Below, in pieces: positions 20,476-30,783 of a stretch of DNA of 64,000 nucleotides; the first letter of the stretch is position 1, and every line of letters begins with the position of its first letter. The notes beneath the pieces were generated by a model. That model saw nothing but the letters and a program-made list of their open reading frames with translations, searched no databases and had not been told where the DNA came from. Location: assembly GCF_037102585.1 (NCBI RefSeq), contig NW_027043838.1, positions 186,001-250,000 on the forward strand. Reading direction: 5' to 3'. The translations under genes and the position numbers were made by a program. Source of the stretch: Saccharomycopsis crataegensis. Lineage: Eukaryota; Ascomycota; Saccharomycetes; Ascoideales; Saccharomycopsidaceae.

Positions 20476-20664
20476 ATGGCTAAATCTAAGAACCATACCG
20501 CTCACAACCAAACCAAGAAGGCTCACAAAAACGGTATTAAGAAGCCAAAGACCTACAGATATCCATCTTTGAAGGGTGTTGATCCAAAATTCAAGAGAAA
20601 CCACAAGCATGCTTTGCACGGTACCGCTAAGGCCCTTGCTGCCAAGCGTGCTGAAGCCAAATAA
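20476..20664 (+). CDS. RPL29: 60S ribosomal protein L29 (eL29)
   Basis: The short protein is very basic: [20 protein letters not shown], then [17 protein letters not shown] and an Ala/Lys-rich end. At 62 residues it is close to the 59 of S. cerevisiae Rpl29. It sits in the large ribosomal subunit near the subunit interface. Codon use is strongly biased (GCT, AAG, AAC), as expected for a ribosomal-protein gene. In S. cerevisiae it also neighbours RRT5 and SMC2. Confidence 0.97.
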   Translation: MAKSKNHTAHNQTKKAHKNGIKKPKTYRYPSLKGVDPKFKRNHKHALHGTAKALAAKRAEAK

Positions 20665-21049
20665 GTTCTGACGATGGTTTAAATGTGTACACTATTAAAT
20701 TTTTGGTTATGTTCTCATCAACTTCTGCTTGTCATGGCCCTAATTCGTTTAAGATAGCTGGTATAAATGCTCTGGTATTTCTAAAGCTTTTATAATTACA
20801 TAAATTCGCTGACGAGTTAATATTATGTCTTGATTGAATGTTTCGTTATGATATTTTTTCTGGAACGTTTTTGTGTGTAAGTTTGCAAGGAAGGGCTTAT
20901 GAAGAAAAAAAAACTGAGAAGACTTTTGGTTTTGTGTCCCCAACATGCATGAAGTAGTACTGAACACAAAAAATTATTGATATAAAAAGTAGAGTTAGCA
21001 TAGTTTTTATTTTGTTTATTTCTCTTTTTGTTTCTTTATTCTTGTCTTT
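20665..21049. other. intergenic region RPL29 / RRT5
   Basis: This is 385 bp of RPL29 3' region and RRT5 promoter. It is T-rich just before the RRT5 start. Nothing else is recognised. Confidence 0.5.
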
Positions 21050-22082
21050 ATGTCAATAGTAACAATAAGTAGCAATCATTCAATGAGTTCTTCCATAGAA
21101 AAAGCAGAAGCCGGCGCTTCTCCAGAGTTGGAATCGACTAGTACTCCTTATCCATCTTCCAGCTCTACCATCACTTCTGAAAAGAATTCCTCCCATATCA
21201 AGACTGTCTGCATCTCAAATTTGGATTATAGTACTAGTGAAGAAGATATCATCGAACTCTTGAAAGATTATAAAGTGTAAGTTTTGATCTCCCAATTCTG
21301 TGGTTCAAGGAATTTTCAAAGAACTTAGACTGACAAAAAAACAGTGTTTTGGTAATCGTTCCAAGTCAAACCATTAGAGGTTTGAGGGGTAAACAGTACC
21401 ATAAACCTTTAGGAATTGCCTATGCTGAGCTTGAAAATCGTGAGCTCGCTACAAAAGCTGTCAAAGAATTGAATGGGAAATCCTTGTCAGGTCGTCAACT
21501 AAGAATTAGAATGTATACCCCATATGTTCCAAGAGCAAAGAGATCACACCATCACAACAAAAGCGATTCTGCTTCAAAGGTTTGTTCACCTCACTTTTTT
21601 TTAAAAAAACTCTGAATTCTTACTGACTTTAGTAGGAACAAGAAAAAGTTTCTCTGACAGTTACAGAGAAAAAACTACAAGAACCTGTCCTGATAGAAGT
21701 TCTGGAAACTCCATTAGAGCCTGCCAAGGAACCAGAGGAGTCTTCTAAAACAAAAAAGGAAAAAGAAACCTCTAAAGATACAATTTTTGTGGGTAAGCTT
21801 CATCCTAATACCACTGACACCGATTTGAGAACATTTTTTGCGGAATATGAGCCTTTTGAAATATACCTTTTCAAAGGGAGGTACACTAAAAAAAACATAC
21901 ATTTTTCTCACTACTACGTTTCCGCGTTGATCACTGTCCTTGCTGAAAATGGTCAAGAACTTGCAATTAAAAACTTGTCCAGCAAAAAGTTGAACGGTAG
22001 ATACGTGAAGTTGCGCCCAGCTTATTTATCAAAGATAGAAGAAGTGAAACAAGCAGTGATTGAAAAACAAGAGGAAAATTAG
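21050..22082 (+). CDS. RRT5: RNA-binding protein Rrt5-like, two RRMs, three exons
   Basis: The exons are 21050-21276, 21345-21579 and 21636-22082; splicing gives 302 residues. RRM1 begins TVCISNLDYSTSEEDIIELL in exon 1 and continues KPLGIAYAELENRELATKAV in exon 2. RRM2 in exon 3 begins DTIFVGKLHPNTTDTDL and ends NGRYVKLRPAYLSKIEEVKQ. These blocks match S. cerevisiae Rrt5 (RKPLGIAFAQF; VKPAYVSKIQEIKQLV), whose gene also adjoins RPL29 and SMC2. Both reading frame and synteny support the model. The function is poorly known. In S. cerevisiae it is linked to rDNA transcription screens and sporulation. The second ATG (residue 12) is an alternative start. The S. cerevisiae gene is intronless, so the two introns are a difference. 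Confidence 0.88.
21277..21344 (+). other. intron 1 of RRT5
   Basis: This 68-nt intron has donor GTAAGT and acceptor ACAG. Joining the exons gives KDYKV-VLVIVPSQTIRGL, which continues RRM1 exactly as in S. cerevisiae Rrt5. The branch point is non-standard (GACTGAC before the A-run). Confidence 0.88.
21580..21635 (+). other. intron 2 of RRT5
   Basis: This 56-nt intron has donor GTTTGT, branch TACTGAC at 21621-21627 and acceptor TAG ending at 21635. The nearer AG at 21632 would place an in-frame TAG in the message, so the second AG is preferred. Confidence 0.82.
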
Positions 22083-22366
22083 CTTGAACAGCTTGATGAT
22101 GCCGAGGAATTGCTTGTGCACCAGAAAGCTGGAGATCATTATTATTTTCCTTTTTTTTGTTTGGATTTCTGCTCAAATGTTTTGTAATGGTACTCTCTAT
22201 ATCCGTAATACTAATATTATTGTTTCGAGTCAGTAGGCTACTATTTAGGTAACTCCAAGAATTATACCAATCCCTATTTATCTTCTATATTTGTATCAAG
22301 AAAAACTATGAAAAGAAATAAGTGCAAAAAAAAAAAATAATAAATAAATATACATTACACACTAAT
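22083..22366. other. convergent intergenic region RRT5 / SMC2
   Basis: The 3' regions of convergent genes meet here, with an A-rich block at 22322-22350. No further feature is supported. Confidence 0.4.
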
Positions 22367-25300
22367 TTACATTATGCTGACCACAGAAGTACCATCCTGG
22401 AATCTTGTTCTAAACACCCTATTAGCGTTAGTGAACATACCTTCTTTCAATGAAACAACAATGAATTGAGAACCTTTAAATCTTGTCTTAATTAAATGAC
22501 CAATATTCTGGGTGTGACTCAAATCAAGAGCAGCATCAACTTCATCAAGAATATACATTGGCGCGGGTTTGAATTGAAGCAAGCCCATAATTAAGGATAA
22601 AGCCACTAAAGATCTTTGGCCACCAGACAATTCTACTAAACTTTCCTTCCATACCTTACCAAGCATCACTTTGACTTCAAGCCCTTCTGTAATATCTTTG
22701 CCTTCAGGAATCACCAACTTTGCGAACGCACCTGGTAGAAGATCCGAGAAAATTTGACCAAAATCTTTAGAAACTTTTTGCCATGTACTGACTAAAGTCT
22801 CTCTTTTATATTCATCCAAGGTCACAATTGTTTCTTCGATCTTTGCCTTATCGTTCTCGATTGTTTTGATCATAGTCTTCAATGACGTTTCCTTCTTCTC
22901 CACATTATCAATCATACTCATAATGTTGGCATTAACACTTCTTCGCATACCTTGAAACTTTGATTGCAATCGGTTAATTCTTTGATGACATTCAGCAACA
23001 TTGATATTTGGGCTCTGTTGGATAATGTTATCTACTATGTTCTTATCAGTTACCCAGTCATTCTCTTCAATCAATTTATCCAAATGTTTTTTCAATGCAT
23101 CAGTGCTATTTTCAACTTTATCCAATTCGTGACTAAGTTTTTGACTTCTCAATTTCTTGTCATTCAAGGATTTGTCCTTCTGATTCATGGTTTTCGTTAA
23201 TTCGTTAATTTCCTTATTAATTCCTAACATGGCGACCTTTTCTCCTTCAATCTGGGCATTCAATTCTTCAGATTTTTCATTGGACTCCCTTAAATCTTGT
23301 TCAATTCCCTCCAATTCAATTTTTAAATCAGAAATCATTGTTTCGCCTTCTTTAACTTGGTCCCTGAGTGCTTCCACATCACCAGCTAATTTTTCAATTT
23401 CAAATTGCAAGTCCTCATATTTACCAAATTTAGCATTTGCAGTGGCCTCTAGCTCCTTTACTTGTTTCTTAGCATTTTTAATTTCCATTTCTAGTTCCTT
23501 CAATTTAGATCCCTTATTGGCTTCAAACTCTTTCATATCCTTTTCAATTGTTAAAAGCTCTTCGTTGTAAGTCTTTTGCAATTCACTTTCTTCACCAATC
23601 TTGTCATTCAAATGTTGTAATTCTTCCTTATTTGTTTCATGTTTCTTGATCAATTGGCTTGCAGAGCTGGATTCTGATTTCTTGATTGCTAATTCTAAAG
23701 CATGGTTGGTCAAATTGACTTGCTTTTGTAATGCCATTGTTTCTCTACTGATAGCTTCTTCTCTTTCAATATCGGCTTTGATATCATTCATCTCATCCTG
23801 TAGCGCTTGTAAATCACTATTAAGCTTATTATAGTTTTGGATAGAAACGAGAATTGATCCAGTTTGTCTTCTACTACCACCAGACAAGGTTCCAGAAGGA
23901 TCATAAACATCGCCATCAAGAGTCACGCTTCTAGCTCGAATCTGGGGATTGAAGGTAATATTTTTTGAAGTTTCCGGATCCTTGGTGATGAATACCGATC
24001 CAAAAATATATTCCATGGCTTTAGAAACTTCGTTTTCGTAGCCAATTAGGTTAAGAGCCAATTCAACTTTTCCTGGGCATAAGTCTTTAGCAATTTGAAC
24101 AACGTTAGCATTTATTGACCTGGCAGCAATCTTATTCAATGGGATAATGGTGACACGCTTGCGCAATCGGCCCTTTTCCAATAATTGCGAACCAGTAACT
24201 TCATTATCAACAACAACGTTGAAAAGCTTCCCTCCAGCACTTACCTCCAAGGCACTGGCAGAATCGAAGTTTTCCTTATCCAAGGTAAACAATTTAGCAG
24301 CCACACCTTTAATCGAGGTATGATCAAAGTTTGGTGAAGGTTTGGAGTAATTGAATTCCAAAGAAGTGATTCTTCTTCTAACAGATTCCAATTCATTAGA
24401 AGCCCCATATATCCTTTGTTGCAATGAATATTGTTGATCCTTCAAGTGCTTAAGTCTATTTGAGTCAAAGCCGACATTCTTTAGCTGGCTTTGAGCGTCT
24501 TCATACTTTATTTTGAGATTTTCAATTTCCTTCTGATAAGTGACAATTTCTTGCTGGGCCCTAACCACCTTTGGCTCATCGGTTTTGATTTCTTTTTGCA
24601 ATCTTTGGATCTTCAACTTCAATTGCTCAATAGTGACATTGGAGTTCGAAAGTTTCTGCTTAGTTTCTTGGAGTTGACCCATATAACCACCCGTTTTACC
24701 TTTTGAAGACACCCCAGTCTGTAAGGACGCAAGTAACTCCTCTTTGACAGTAATATCGTTCTTAAAGTTTTGTAATTCCTCCTTTGCTGCTATTTGTGAG
24801 CTTTCCCAACTACTCAATAACTCAATCTTGGATTCATATATTTCTGTCTCTTTGGCCAACATTGTTTTTGAATTTTCTAGGTGACCAGTTTCTTCATTAA
24901 AACTCTGTTCTTTCAAACTCTTGGAAGTGCCCAATCTCACAATTTTATTAGATAATTCAGCTTCTTGTTTTTCTAAAGATTGAAGTTTTCCACCTTTCCT
25001 CAATTCTTTTTCTTTCAAGGCCTTTGCTTTTTCTAAATCTTCTTGTAAAGTGGCAAGTTCATCAGCCAATCTTTCAACATCCTCATTTAACTTAGTAATC
25101 AATTCTTTCTCTTGTTTTAACTTACTATTATATTGTTCAAACCTTGTCGAATAGTTATGATAATCATGGGCATTAACAGTTCTCAGAAGTTTATCCAATT
25201 CTGTTTGAGTTTCTTGGAATTCAAGAAACGCCTTTTTCTCTTTTCTCAACCTCTCTAATTTTGGATCAATCTCTTCCAATAACAACGCCTTAATTTCATT

Positions 25301-25876
25301 CAATTTAGTGTCTTTCTTTGCCATAGTCTTTACTGCCTTTTCCCTTCTATCTTCGAAAAGCTTTGTACCAGCAGCTTCAGCAATTAAAGCCAAGATTTGT
25401 GATGGCGGCATGTTCAATACCTTAGTGATTTTACCTTGCATAATTAAAAAGTTCGGATTATTAATATTCAATTGAACTGATTGAAATAATTGCAATACTG
25501 TCTGCTGTTGCGCCCTATGACCATTGATTAAGTATTTGGAAGTTCCACCCAAAACAATTTGTCTGGTGATAGAGATTTTAGTATGATCAGTAAACCCGAT
25601 AGGGCTTGTGGTTTTATCTGAATTATCAAATACAATCGTAACGCTAGCCTTTGTGACACCTGCCTGACCTCTTTTATAAATTAAATCCTGTAGGTTGGAT
25701 GCACGAACCGTAGACATCGATGAGATACCAAGAACAAAACAAATGGCATCCAAAATATTGGATTTCCCCGAACCGTTCAAACCAGTGATTGCATTGAACA
25801 GTGAATCCCATCCACTAATGACGGTACGCGCGGCATAGGATTTAAATCCATCAATAATTAATTCCTCGATTCTCAT
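22367..25876 (-). CDS. SMC2: condensin subunit Smc2
   Basis: This is a 1,169-residue SMC ATPase. The N-terminal head has Walker A GLNGSGKSN (about residues 32-40). It is followed by a long coiled coil, a hinge (about 505-680, with GVAAKLFTLDKENFDSASAL and SGTLSGGSRRQ), and a returning coiled coil. The C-terminal head has the signature LSGGQRSLVALSLI near 1083 and Walker B MYILDEVDAALD. Smc2 pairs with Smc4 and the non-SMC subunits to compact mitotic chromosomes. The start MRIEELIIDGFKSYAARTVI is the conserved Smc2 N-terminus, and the length equals that of S. cerevisiae Smc2 (about 1,170). Gene order with RRT5 and RPL29 is shared with S. cerevisiae chromosome VI. Confidence 0.98.
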   Translation of the reverse strand: MRIEELIIDGFKSYAARTVISGWDSLFNAITGLNGSGKSNILDAICFVLGISSMSTVRASNLQDLIYKRGQAGVTKASVTIVFDNSDKTTSPIGFTDHTKISITRQIVLGGTSKYLINGHRAQQQTVLQLFQSVQLNINNPNFLIMQGKITKVLNMPPSQILALIAEAAGTKLFEDRREKAVKTMAKKDTKLNEIKALLLEEIDPKLERLRKEKKAFLEFQETQTELDKLLRTVNAHDYHNYSTRFEQYNSKLKQEKELITKLNEDVERLADELATLQEDLEKAKALKEKELRKGGKLQSLEKQEAELSNKIVRLGTSKSLKEQSFNEETGHLENSKTMLAKETEIYESKIELLSSWESSQIAAKEELQNFKNDITVKEELLASLQTGVSSKGKTGGYMGQLQETKQKLSNSNVTIEQLKLKIQRLQKEIKTDEPKVVRAQQEIVTYQKEIENLKIKYEDAQSQLKNVGFDSNRLKHLKDQQYSLQQRIYGASNELESVRRRITSLEFNYSKPSPNFDHTSIKGVAAKLFTLDKENFDSASALEVSAGGKLFNVVVDNEVTGSQLLEKGRLRKRVTIIPLNKIAARSINANVVQIAKDLCPGKVELALNLIGYENEVSKAMEYIFGSVFITKDPETSKNITFNPQIRARSVTLDGDVYDPSGTLSGGSRRQTGSILVSIQNYNKLNSDLQALQDEMNDIKADIEREEAISRETMALQKQVNLTNHALELAIKKSESSSASQLIKKHETNKEELQHLNDKIGEESELQKTYNEELLTIEKDMKEFEANKGSKLKELEMEIKNAKKQVKELEATANAKFGKYEDLQFEIEKLAGDVEALRDQVKEGETMISDLKIELEGIEQDLRESNEKSEELNAQIEGEKVAMLGINKEINELTKTMNQKDKSLNDKKLRSQKLSHELDKVENSTDALKKHLDKLIEENDWVTDKNIVDNIIQQSPNINVAECHQRINRLQSKFQGMRRSVNANIMSMIDNVEKKETSLKTMIKTIENDKAKIEETIVTLDEYKRETLVSTWQKVSKDFGQIFSDLLPGAFAKLVIPEGKDITEGLEVKVMLGKVWKESLVELSGGQRSLVALSLIMGLLQFKPAPMYILDEVDAALDLSHTQNIGHLIKTRFKGSQFIVVSLKEGMFTNANRVFRTRFQDGTSVVSIM

Positions 25877-26353
25877 ACCTCCTATTTATATGTTATCTGA
25901 TAAAATATAGGCTTTGCCAATGCGGATTGCATGAATCGATCAATAAGAAGAATTTGAAAAATAAAAAACTGGAATCCAACTAATCTTCGATTTCCAAATA
26001 CAGTGAGGACAACCAGGAATAACGGCTATTCCCTCTTGAGATGACACTCCTGTGCTATGAAGTTTTGATTAATAAACGGTGAAGAAAGAGGTAATCTAAT
26101 CCAATCTGATCTGTTGACATGAAACCGCGCTTCAGAAAAACAAACAAAAAAAAAAAGTGATGATCTTCGAAACCCAAACACCGCGTTGATCCTCTTTTAC
26201 ACCCGAACACTAGTGTCATTCTCAACATGCATTTGATTAAAAGTGACACAAAGAAAAATGAAGCTATTTATTTTTCTCAGAATTTCAAGTTCTTGGGGAT
26301 CATCATCACTATAAATTTCTCTCTAACTCTTTGAATCTTTCGACGACGCTACA
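25877..26353. promoter_or_regulatory. divergent promoter SMC2 / small membrane protein
   Basis: This is 477 bp. I looked for an MCB element (ACGCGT), expected for cell-cycle genes, and did not find a perfect one. An A-tract lies at 26146-26156. No RNA gene is visible. Confidence 0.45.
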
Positions 26354-26965
26354 ATGTCTTTTAGAAATCCTTTCAAGAAAATACTCAAAGAAAAAGCCAG
26401 ATTGATCTCTAAATTGACTGAAGAAGCTTTGGAGGATATAGCAGACTTTGAAATCTCAATCTCAAATAACTCTCCAGTGACACTGGACTCATCCAATTCA
26501 CTTGTATCTGAAATTAATGCACCAATCCAGAATTATGAAAGCGTCATAGTCGATGATACAAATGATGACTCTTTCAGTGTATCTCAAACCGATCTATATA
26601 AGAAGATCAGAAAAGGATTTAGACGAATTAATTCCCCGGATGCTGAAGCAGAATATGACAGGGTAGCCGAAAGTCATAGCAATGAAACATCTCCCTTGTT
26701 GCCCTCCCCGGTCCCTGGGAGATATATATCTCATCAAAATCAAGTCAATGCATCGGGCCATGTACAAACGATAATCAGAAGTTGTTTGCGTAATAGATGG
26801 TACTTTCTCAGTGGTATCACGCTCATTACAGGGTTTATCGTTTTCTTACTATCCCATACCGATAATGGAAAGGAAATACCGGTGATATTGAGAATATTTT
26901 TTTGCTTTATATTGAGTTCTTTCTTTGATGGTTACTGCGCTTTGAACGATATTTCTAGAAATTAG
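26354..26965 (+). CDS. unknown protein with C-terminal membrane segments
   Basis: This 203-codon frame with a clear ATG (MSFRNPFKKILKEKARLISK) starts with an amphipathic, basic N-terminus. An acidic Ser/Asn-rich middle contains ETSPLLPSPVPGRYIS, and a strong hydrophobic segment lies at about 147-168 (WYFLSGITLITGFIVFLLS). A second hydrophobic stretch near 176-193 leads to an abrupt end (GYCALNDISRN). The acidic-dileucine-like TSPLL before the membrane segment is typical of vacuolar or endosomal sorting in yeast membrane proteins. A type II topology is therefore plausible. The ending looks unusual, and the gene may be the stump of a longer one, but I find no coding continuation in the 170 bp downstream. 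I do not recognise the family. Confidence 0.6.
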   Translation: MSFRNPFKKILKEKARLISKLTEEALEDIADFEISISNNSPVTLDSSNSLVSEINAPIQNYESVIVDDTNDDSFSVSQTDLYKKIRKGFRRINSPDAEAEYDRVAESHSNETSPLLPSPVPGRYISHQNQVNASGHVQTIIRSCLRNRWYFLSGITLITGFIVFLLSHTDNGKEIPVILRIFFCFILSSFFDGYCALNDISRN

Positions 26966-27138
26966 GCTAGAGGATCTTTTATCGATAGTAATGACGATGG
27001 TTTATTGATCACGTACTTCCATTTCACGTACTTTAACTGATAAAAGTTTTTACAAATTAAACTCTGATTTAATAGTTTCATCTTCATCAAATTTCTAAGT
27101 GCGCTACAATACATGATCCATGTTTAAGTTCCTTGGGT

Positions 27139-28227
27139 TCACCAACTCTTGCTGAAAAAAGCTGTAACATCATCACAACCAGCATATCCTCGTCTAGCAT
27201 TAGCTTCTGGAAGCCAACTTTCGATATTATTGATTCTTGTCCCATCACTAGGGTGAGTCGATAAATATTCAGGAGGTTTCATTGATCCCATCCCTGACAT
27301 TCTTTTCCAAAATTTGATGGCTTCCTCTGGATGAAAACAAGCATTAGCCATAATCATCAAACCCATATAATCTGCTTCTGACTCTTGAGTTCTAGAATGG
27401 TGTAAACTCACTAAGCCAGATAATTTCCCGAGGATATCTGTACCAAAAATCACCAATGAGGCCAATGACACCACAATTGAAAGAGGTTCACGACTTAACT
27501 TCTCTCCTGTATGACGAGCCAATTCATGAGAAATTTCGTGAGACAAAACTGTTGCTAAGCCATCATTATTCTGAGTGTATGGTAAAATACTGGAAAACAC
27601 AAAGATTTTGCCCCCAGGAATCACAAAAGCATTAGGAGGATCTCTTGAAGAATTTATGACATGAACTTCCCATCTAATCTCATCTGTATCAGTATCACGA
27701 GAGAAAGAACCATCAGTGATGTTATTATCGTTGGCTTTAATTAATTCGTCGCTGCTCTTTAAAAGCTTCCCCACAACATATTCAACATTTTGATGTGTTG
27801 GATGCGCTCTTGATAGGAATTGCCCGCGATACTGTGACATTATTTGATTATAAGTTCTATTACCCAAATACTGTTCGACCCACTTAGGAATCCAAAGAAA
27901 ACGGGACCGATGAGAAATTGGTGCCTCATCTAGGTTCAGAACATATACCACCCCAACGAGAGCAAGAACTAAAAGGATTTTGTTTCTGGAGCCAGGGGAT
28001 GCAAAATATTCAATAGGGTTGCTAGTCACCGAAACATTCTTAAAAGTTTTATAAGTAGAATAGTGTTTCGATTGGCAATGGTATGGGGTATTCAAATAGG
28101 ATTTAGGAGAGTGGCAAGTGATGTATAATTTATCTCCTTTGAATATTCTAGAAGCACCGCTCGTAGTGATTCGAACATGTGAAGGACGGATGGTACGCCT
28201 TGATCCAGAGAGTAGTCTTGGAAGCAT
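27139..28227 (-). CDS. OMA1: mitochondrial inner-membrane metalloprotease Oma1 (M48)
   Basis: The frame opens at 28302, but the ATG at 28227 (MLPRLLSGSRRTIRPSHVRI) begins a typical Arg-rich mitochondrial presequence and gives 362 residues, so I use it. A membrane anchor (KILLVLALVGVVYVLNL) is followed by the M48 domain. Its zinc-binding HEISH lies in TVLSHEISHELARHTGEKL and the third ligand in ESEADYMGLMIMANACFHP. Oma1 is an ATP-independent protease of the inner membrane that cleaves stress substrates and backs up the m-AAA protease. The block EYLSTHPSDGTRI also matches S. cerevisiae Oma1. A sequence matching a donor (GTAAGT) and a TTTTAG just before the chosen ATG suggests a possible leader intron, at lower confidence. 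Confidence 0.93.
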   Translation of the reverse strand: MLPRLLSGSRRTIRPSHVRITTSGASRIFKGDKLYITCHSPKSYLNTPYHCQSKHYSTYKTFKNVSVTSNPIEYFASPGSRNKILLVLALVGVVYVLNLDEAPISHRSRFLWIPKWVEQYLGNRTYNQIMSQYRGQFLSRAHPTHQNVEYVVGKLLKSSDELIKANDNNITDGSFSRDTDTDEIRWEVHVINSSRDPPNAFVIPGGKIFVFSSILPYTQNNDGLATVLSHEISHELARHTGEKLSREPLSIVVSLASLVIFGTDILGKLSGLVSLHHSRTQESEADYMGLMIMANACFHPEEAIKFWKRMSGMGSMKPPEYLSTHPSDGTRINNIESWLPEANARRGYAGCDDVTAFFSKSW

Positions 28228-28772
28228 TCTAAAACAAGAAGACTTTCTAATATTGTTGTAGAATATGATTTGCATTGCTAAATTGTCCAATTCGTATATC
28301 ATTAGATGATGATTTGAGCTTGTACAAAATGCATGAGGACGGGTAATGAAATGTCACTTACCTTCTTTGTGCCTACCAACATCAAAGATGTGGTCTAAGA
28401 GACCTTTGGATAAAAGCAACACAGGGGTAAGAATAGCGCTTACAAAGAAATTTATTTAGGATAAAGTTATATGATTTCCAATAATCTCTGTCGTTAGTTG
28501 GACCTATTAATCAAGCTACATTATTGTTTTCCAGTATGATTGCACCGGGTGAATCCATGGTCATCTTTTCCGCTTTGATTTTTTCATGGCTCCAAAGTTC
28601 TTCCTCATGTTATTCAGATTTCGTGTAAAGAATGCTATTATTAGAAGATAGAAAGTTTTGAAGAAACCGCATGATCGCTTGCAATTTCACGCAGAGACAC
28701 AACTTACGCAAACAGATAATCCTTAAGAGCCCCTAACTGATTTCCATTAACCTGTTGCATTGAAGGCTTTCC
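28228..28772. other. OMA1 upstream region, border of the accessory block
   Basis: This is about 545 bp between OMA1 and the first degenerate copy of the tandem family. It contains a possible OMA1 leader intron (donor GTAAGT at about 28355-28360 on the minus strand, acceptor TTTTAG just before 28227). A short open stretch upstream of that donor was examined and not called. Confidence 0.4.
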
Positions 28773-29520
28773 TTAAACGGGAATGGCCTTAAGACAGTGA
28801 TGAGCCTCAAATTTTTTGAAAAAATCTTTACTGAAATGTAGGTAACCATAAATATAATCTACATTACCCATACCAATTAATCGTACATAAAGAATACGGA
28901 TAAAATAGCAAAAGTAATGCTGATAACAAATAAAAAAACAACCACACATAATGTCCCTAAACTGATATTTAGAAGCATTCATAGATAATATAGCTCCAGA
29001 TCTATAAAAGTTTAAATAATTCTTAGAAAGGTAAATTGGTTTGGGCTTATAATTATAAATTGTTATTTCAATCAAAAGCTTAATCCCCTGCAAGTTTTTA
29101 ACGGAAGTTAACATCTCTGTTGATGGAACCTTTAAGCAACCACGATTTACTACTTCTTCCAATTTTGCTCTCATTTCCAAAAAGCCATCCCTTTCGCACA
29201 TTTTCTCAGAGACCTCATCATAGAAAGATAAGAAGCGTTCACGAGGATTCATATTTGTGTCCATATTTTTTATGTAAAACTCAGCTCTCATTTGTCTGGA
29301 ATACTATTCAGAATTAACATCTTTACAAGCGTAGGCGGCAAGTCACAATAATAAAATTGGTTCACAGTCATCAAGCTTTACTCCTGGAGCATAACTTCTT
29401 ATATTTTGTAAAATCTCTTGCTCATCAAATTTATTTTCTCCTTCGCCCAAACTTCACAATAATGCCAATATTTCTTCTACCTCTTTAACAGGTTCTTCTT
29501 TTCTACTAACTAACGCTGGC
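28773..29520 (-). pseudogene. tandem family copy A (degenerate)
   Basis: This is the lowest-coordinate copy of the unknown tandem family. The C-terminal part is open from 29291 and carries FLSFYDEVSEKMCERDGFLE, RAKLEEVV and VPSTEMLTSVKNLQGIKLLI, all shared with the intact copy at 34698-35441. Towards 29500 the matching N-terminal coding traces (the VIDDCEP-like and DIRTYVP-like parts) are present but broken. Most of the middle third is missing. After the conserved end the frame runs on into about 60 extra codons with no family match. It is judged a pseudogene. Confidence 0.7.
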
Positions 29521-29945
29521 CATCTTTTGTTGTTTTCATGAATTGGCTGATATATCGACTCAAAACAGTGAAACTGTTGTTTTTCATAAATCATAATAGC
29601 AAAGTTGCCTTTTAAAACATGCGACTAGAATTTCTCGTACTGCAAAATTGCTAATCAACATTTTAAAACTTCTAATACAGGGCTACCAGTTTGTTGCACG
29701 TAATGGTCCAAAATTATGATTACTTTTTTATTTTAAAAGTTTTTTTAGAGTCGTTAGTTATCAGGCAGAATTGAAACAACCACACAATTATAGAAAATAC
29801 TCATTATCGTATAACGCCGAATAATCTAATCTAACAGCTGGATTTCAATTGACAATTTATTGATATATATATAAATGAAAAAAAGAAAAGAAAATCAAAA
29901 TGGACGGGGAAATATTTAACTAATCTGACAATAGTAACCATCGTT
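29521..29945. other. spacer between copies A and B
   Basis: This is AT-rich spacer with no coding frame or RNA gene that I can support. Confidence 0.4.
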
Positions 29946-30783
29946 TTAATAATAATCGTAAGAAAAGTTCAAATAACTAGGGATGGTTCTTTCGATCAAA
30001 AGCTTGATGTCTTTCATGCTTTTAACAGATGCCAACATCTCAGCGGATGGAACTCCCAATTTATGATAAATCACTACTTCTTCTAATTTAGCTCTCATTA
30101 CCAAAAAGCCATCCCTTTCACATCTCTTGAGAGACCTCCACATAGAATGATAAAAGACTATCCCGGTTGTTTTTATTCTTAGCCAATCTTTCTGAACAAA
30201 ATTCGAATCTTTTGCTTCTGGAATACTTCTCGAAATCAACATCTTTGCAAATATAGGCGACTAGCCTGTGCCAAGGAGGTAATTCACAATCATAGAATCT
30301 CTTTACACTGGATATCAAAGGCTCATCACTTCTGAGAAAAAACGAGTGACTCCATTTTTCGACTTGAAGATTTATACAATAACTTTGAAATTCTAAAATA
30401 GCCTCTAATACATTCTCATGGAATCTCAGAGGACATATTGGAGAATTTTCTTCATTTGAATAATTCTTGATTTCTTCAATTATCGTATTGTCTTGAAGAG
30501 TAGTAGGCTCATATTCCTCAAGAATGATTCTGGGAACATAAGTTTTTATATCTTTCAACGTCGCCTGCTCATCAAATTCATTGTCTTTTCCATCTAAGAG
30601 GCTCATCAAAGTAGAAACCCCTTTTTGTTTCTCGGCGTTAGTCGTAGTCCTCTTATGCTTGCCATTAAGAAAATCTTCAACTTGATTTGAATTTGATTTA
30701 TCGTCATCAAAATTAGAGATAGTATTTAGCGACATGTTGTCACTGCTTTCTGTTTCAATGCTTTCTGTTTCAATGCTATTCAT
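29946..30783 (-). pseudogene. tandem family copy B (frame-shifted)
   Basis: It begins at an ATG at 30783 (MNSIETESIETESSDNMSLN) and keeps the full family layout. This comprises KDNEFDEQATLKDIKTYVPR, the middle NVLEAILEFQSYC and WSHSFFLRSDEPLISSVKRF, then FYDCELPPWHRLVAYICKDV. After 221 codons the frame stops, and the conserved C-terminal block (ERDGFLVMRAKLEEVV, SVKSMKDIKLLIERTI) continues in another frame to 29946. A single frame change would explain this. It is the closest to the intact copy in completeness and could still make a shortened protein. The function is unknown. Confidence 0.75.

Noticed and set aside
28361-28445. Minus-strand open stretch before a GTAAGT (AILTPVLLLSKGLLDHIFDV)
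   Set aside because: It is only about 26 codons long with no good acceptor, no flanking exon and no known protein. A stretch this long is expected by chance.
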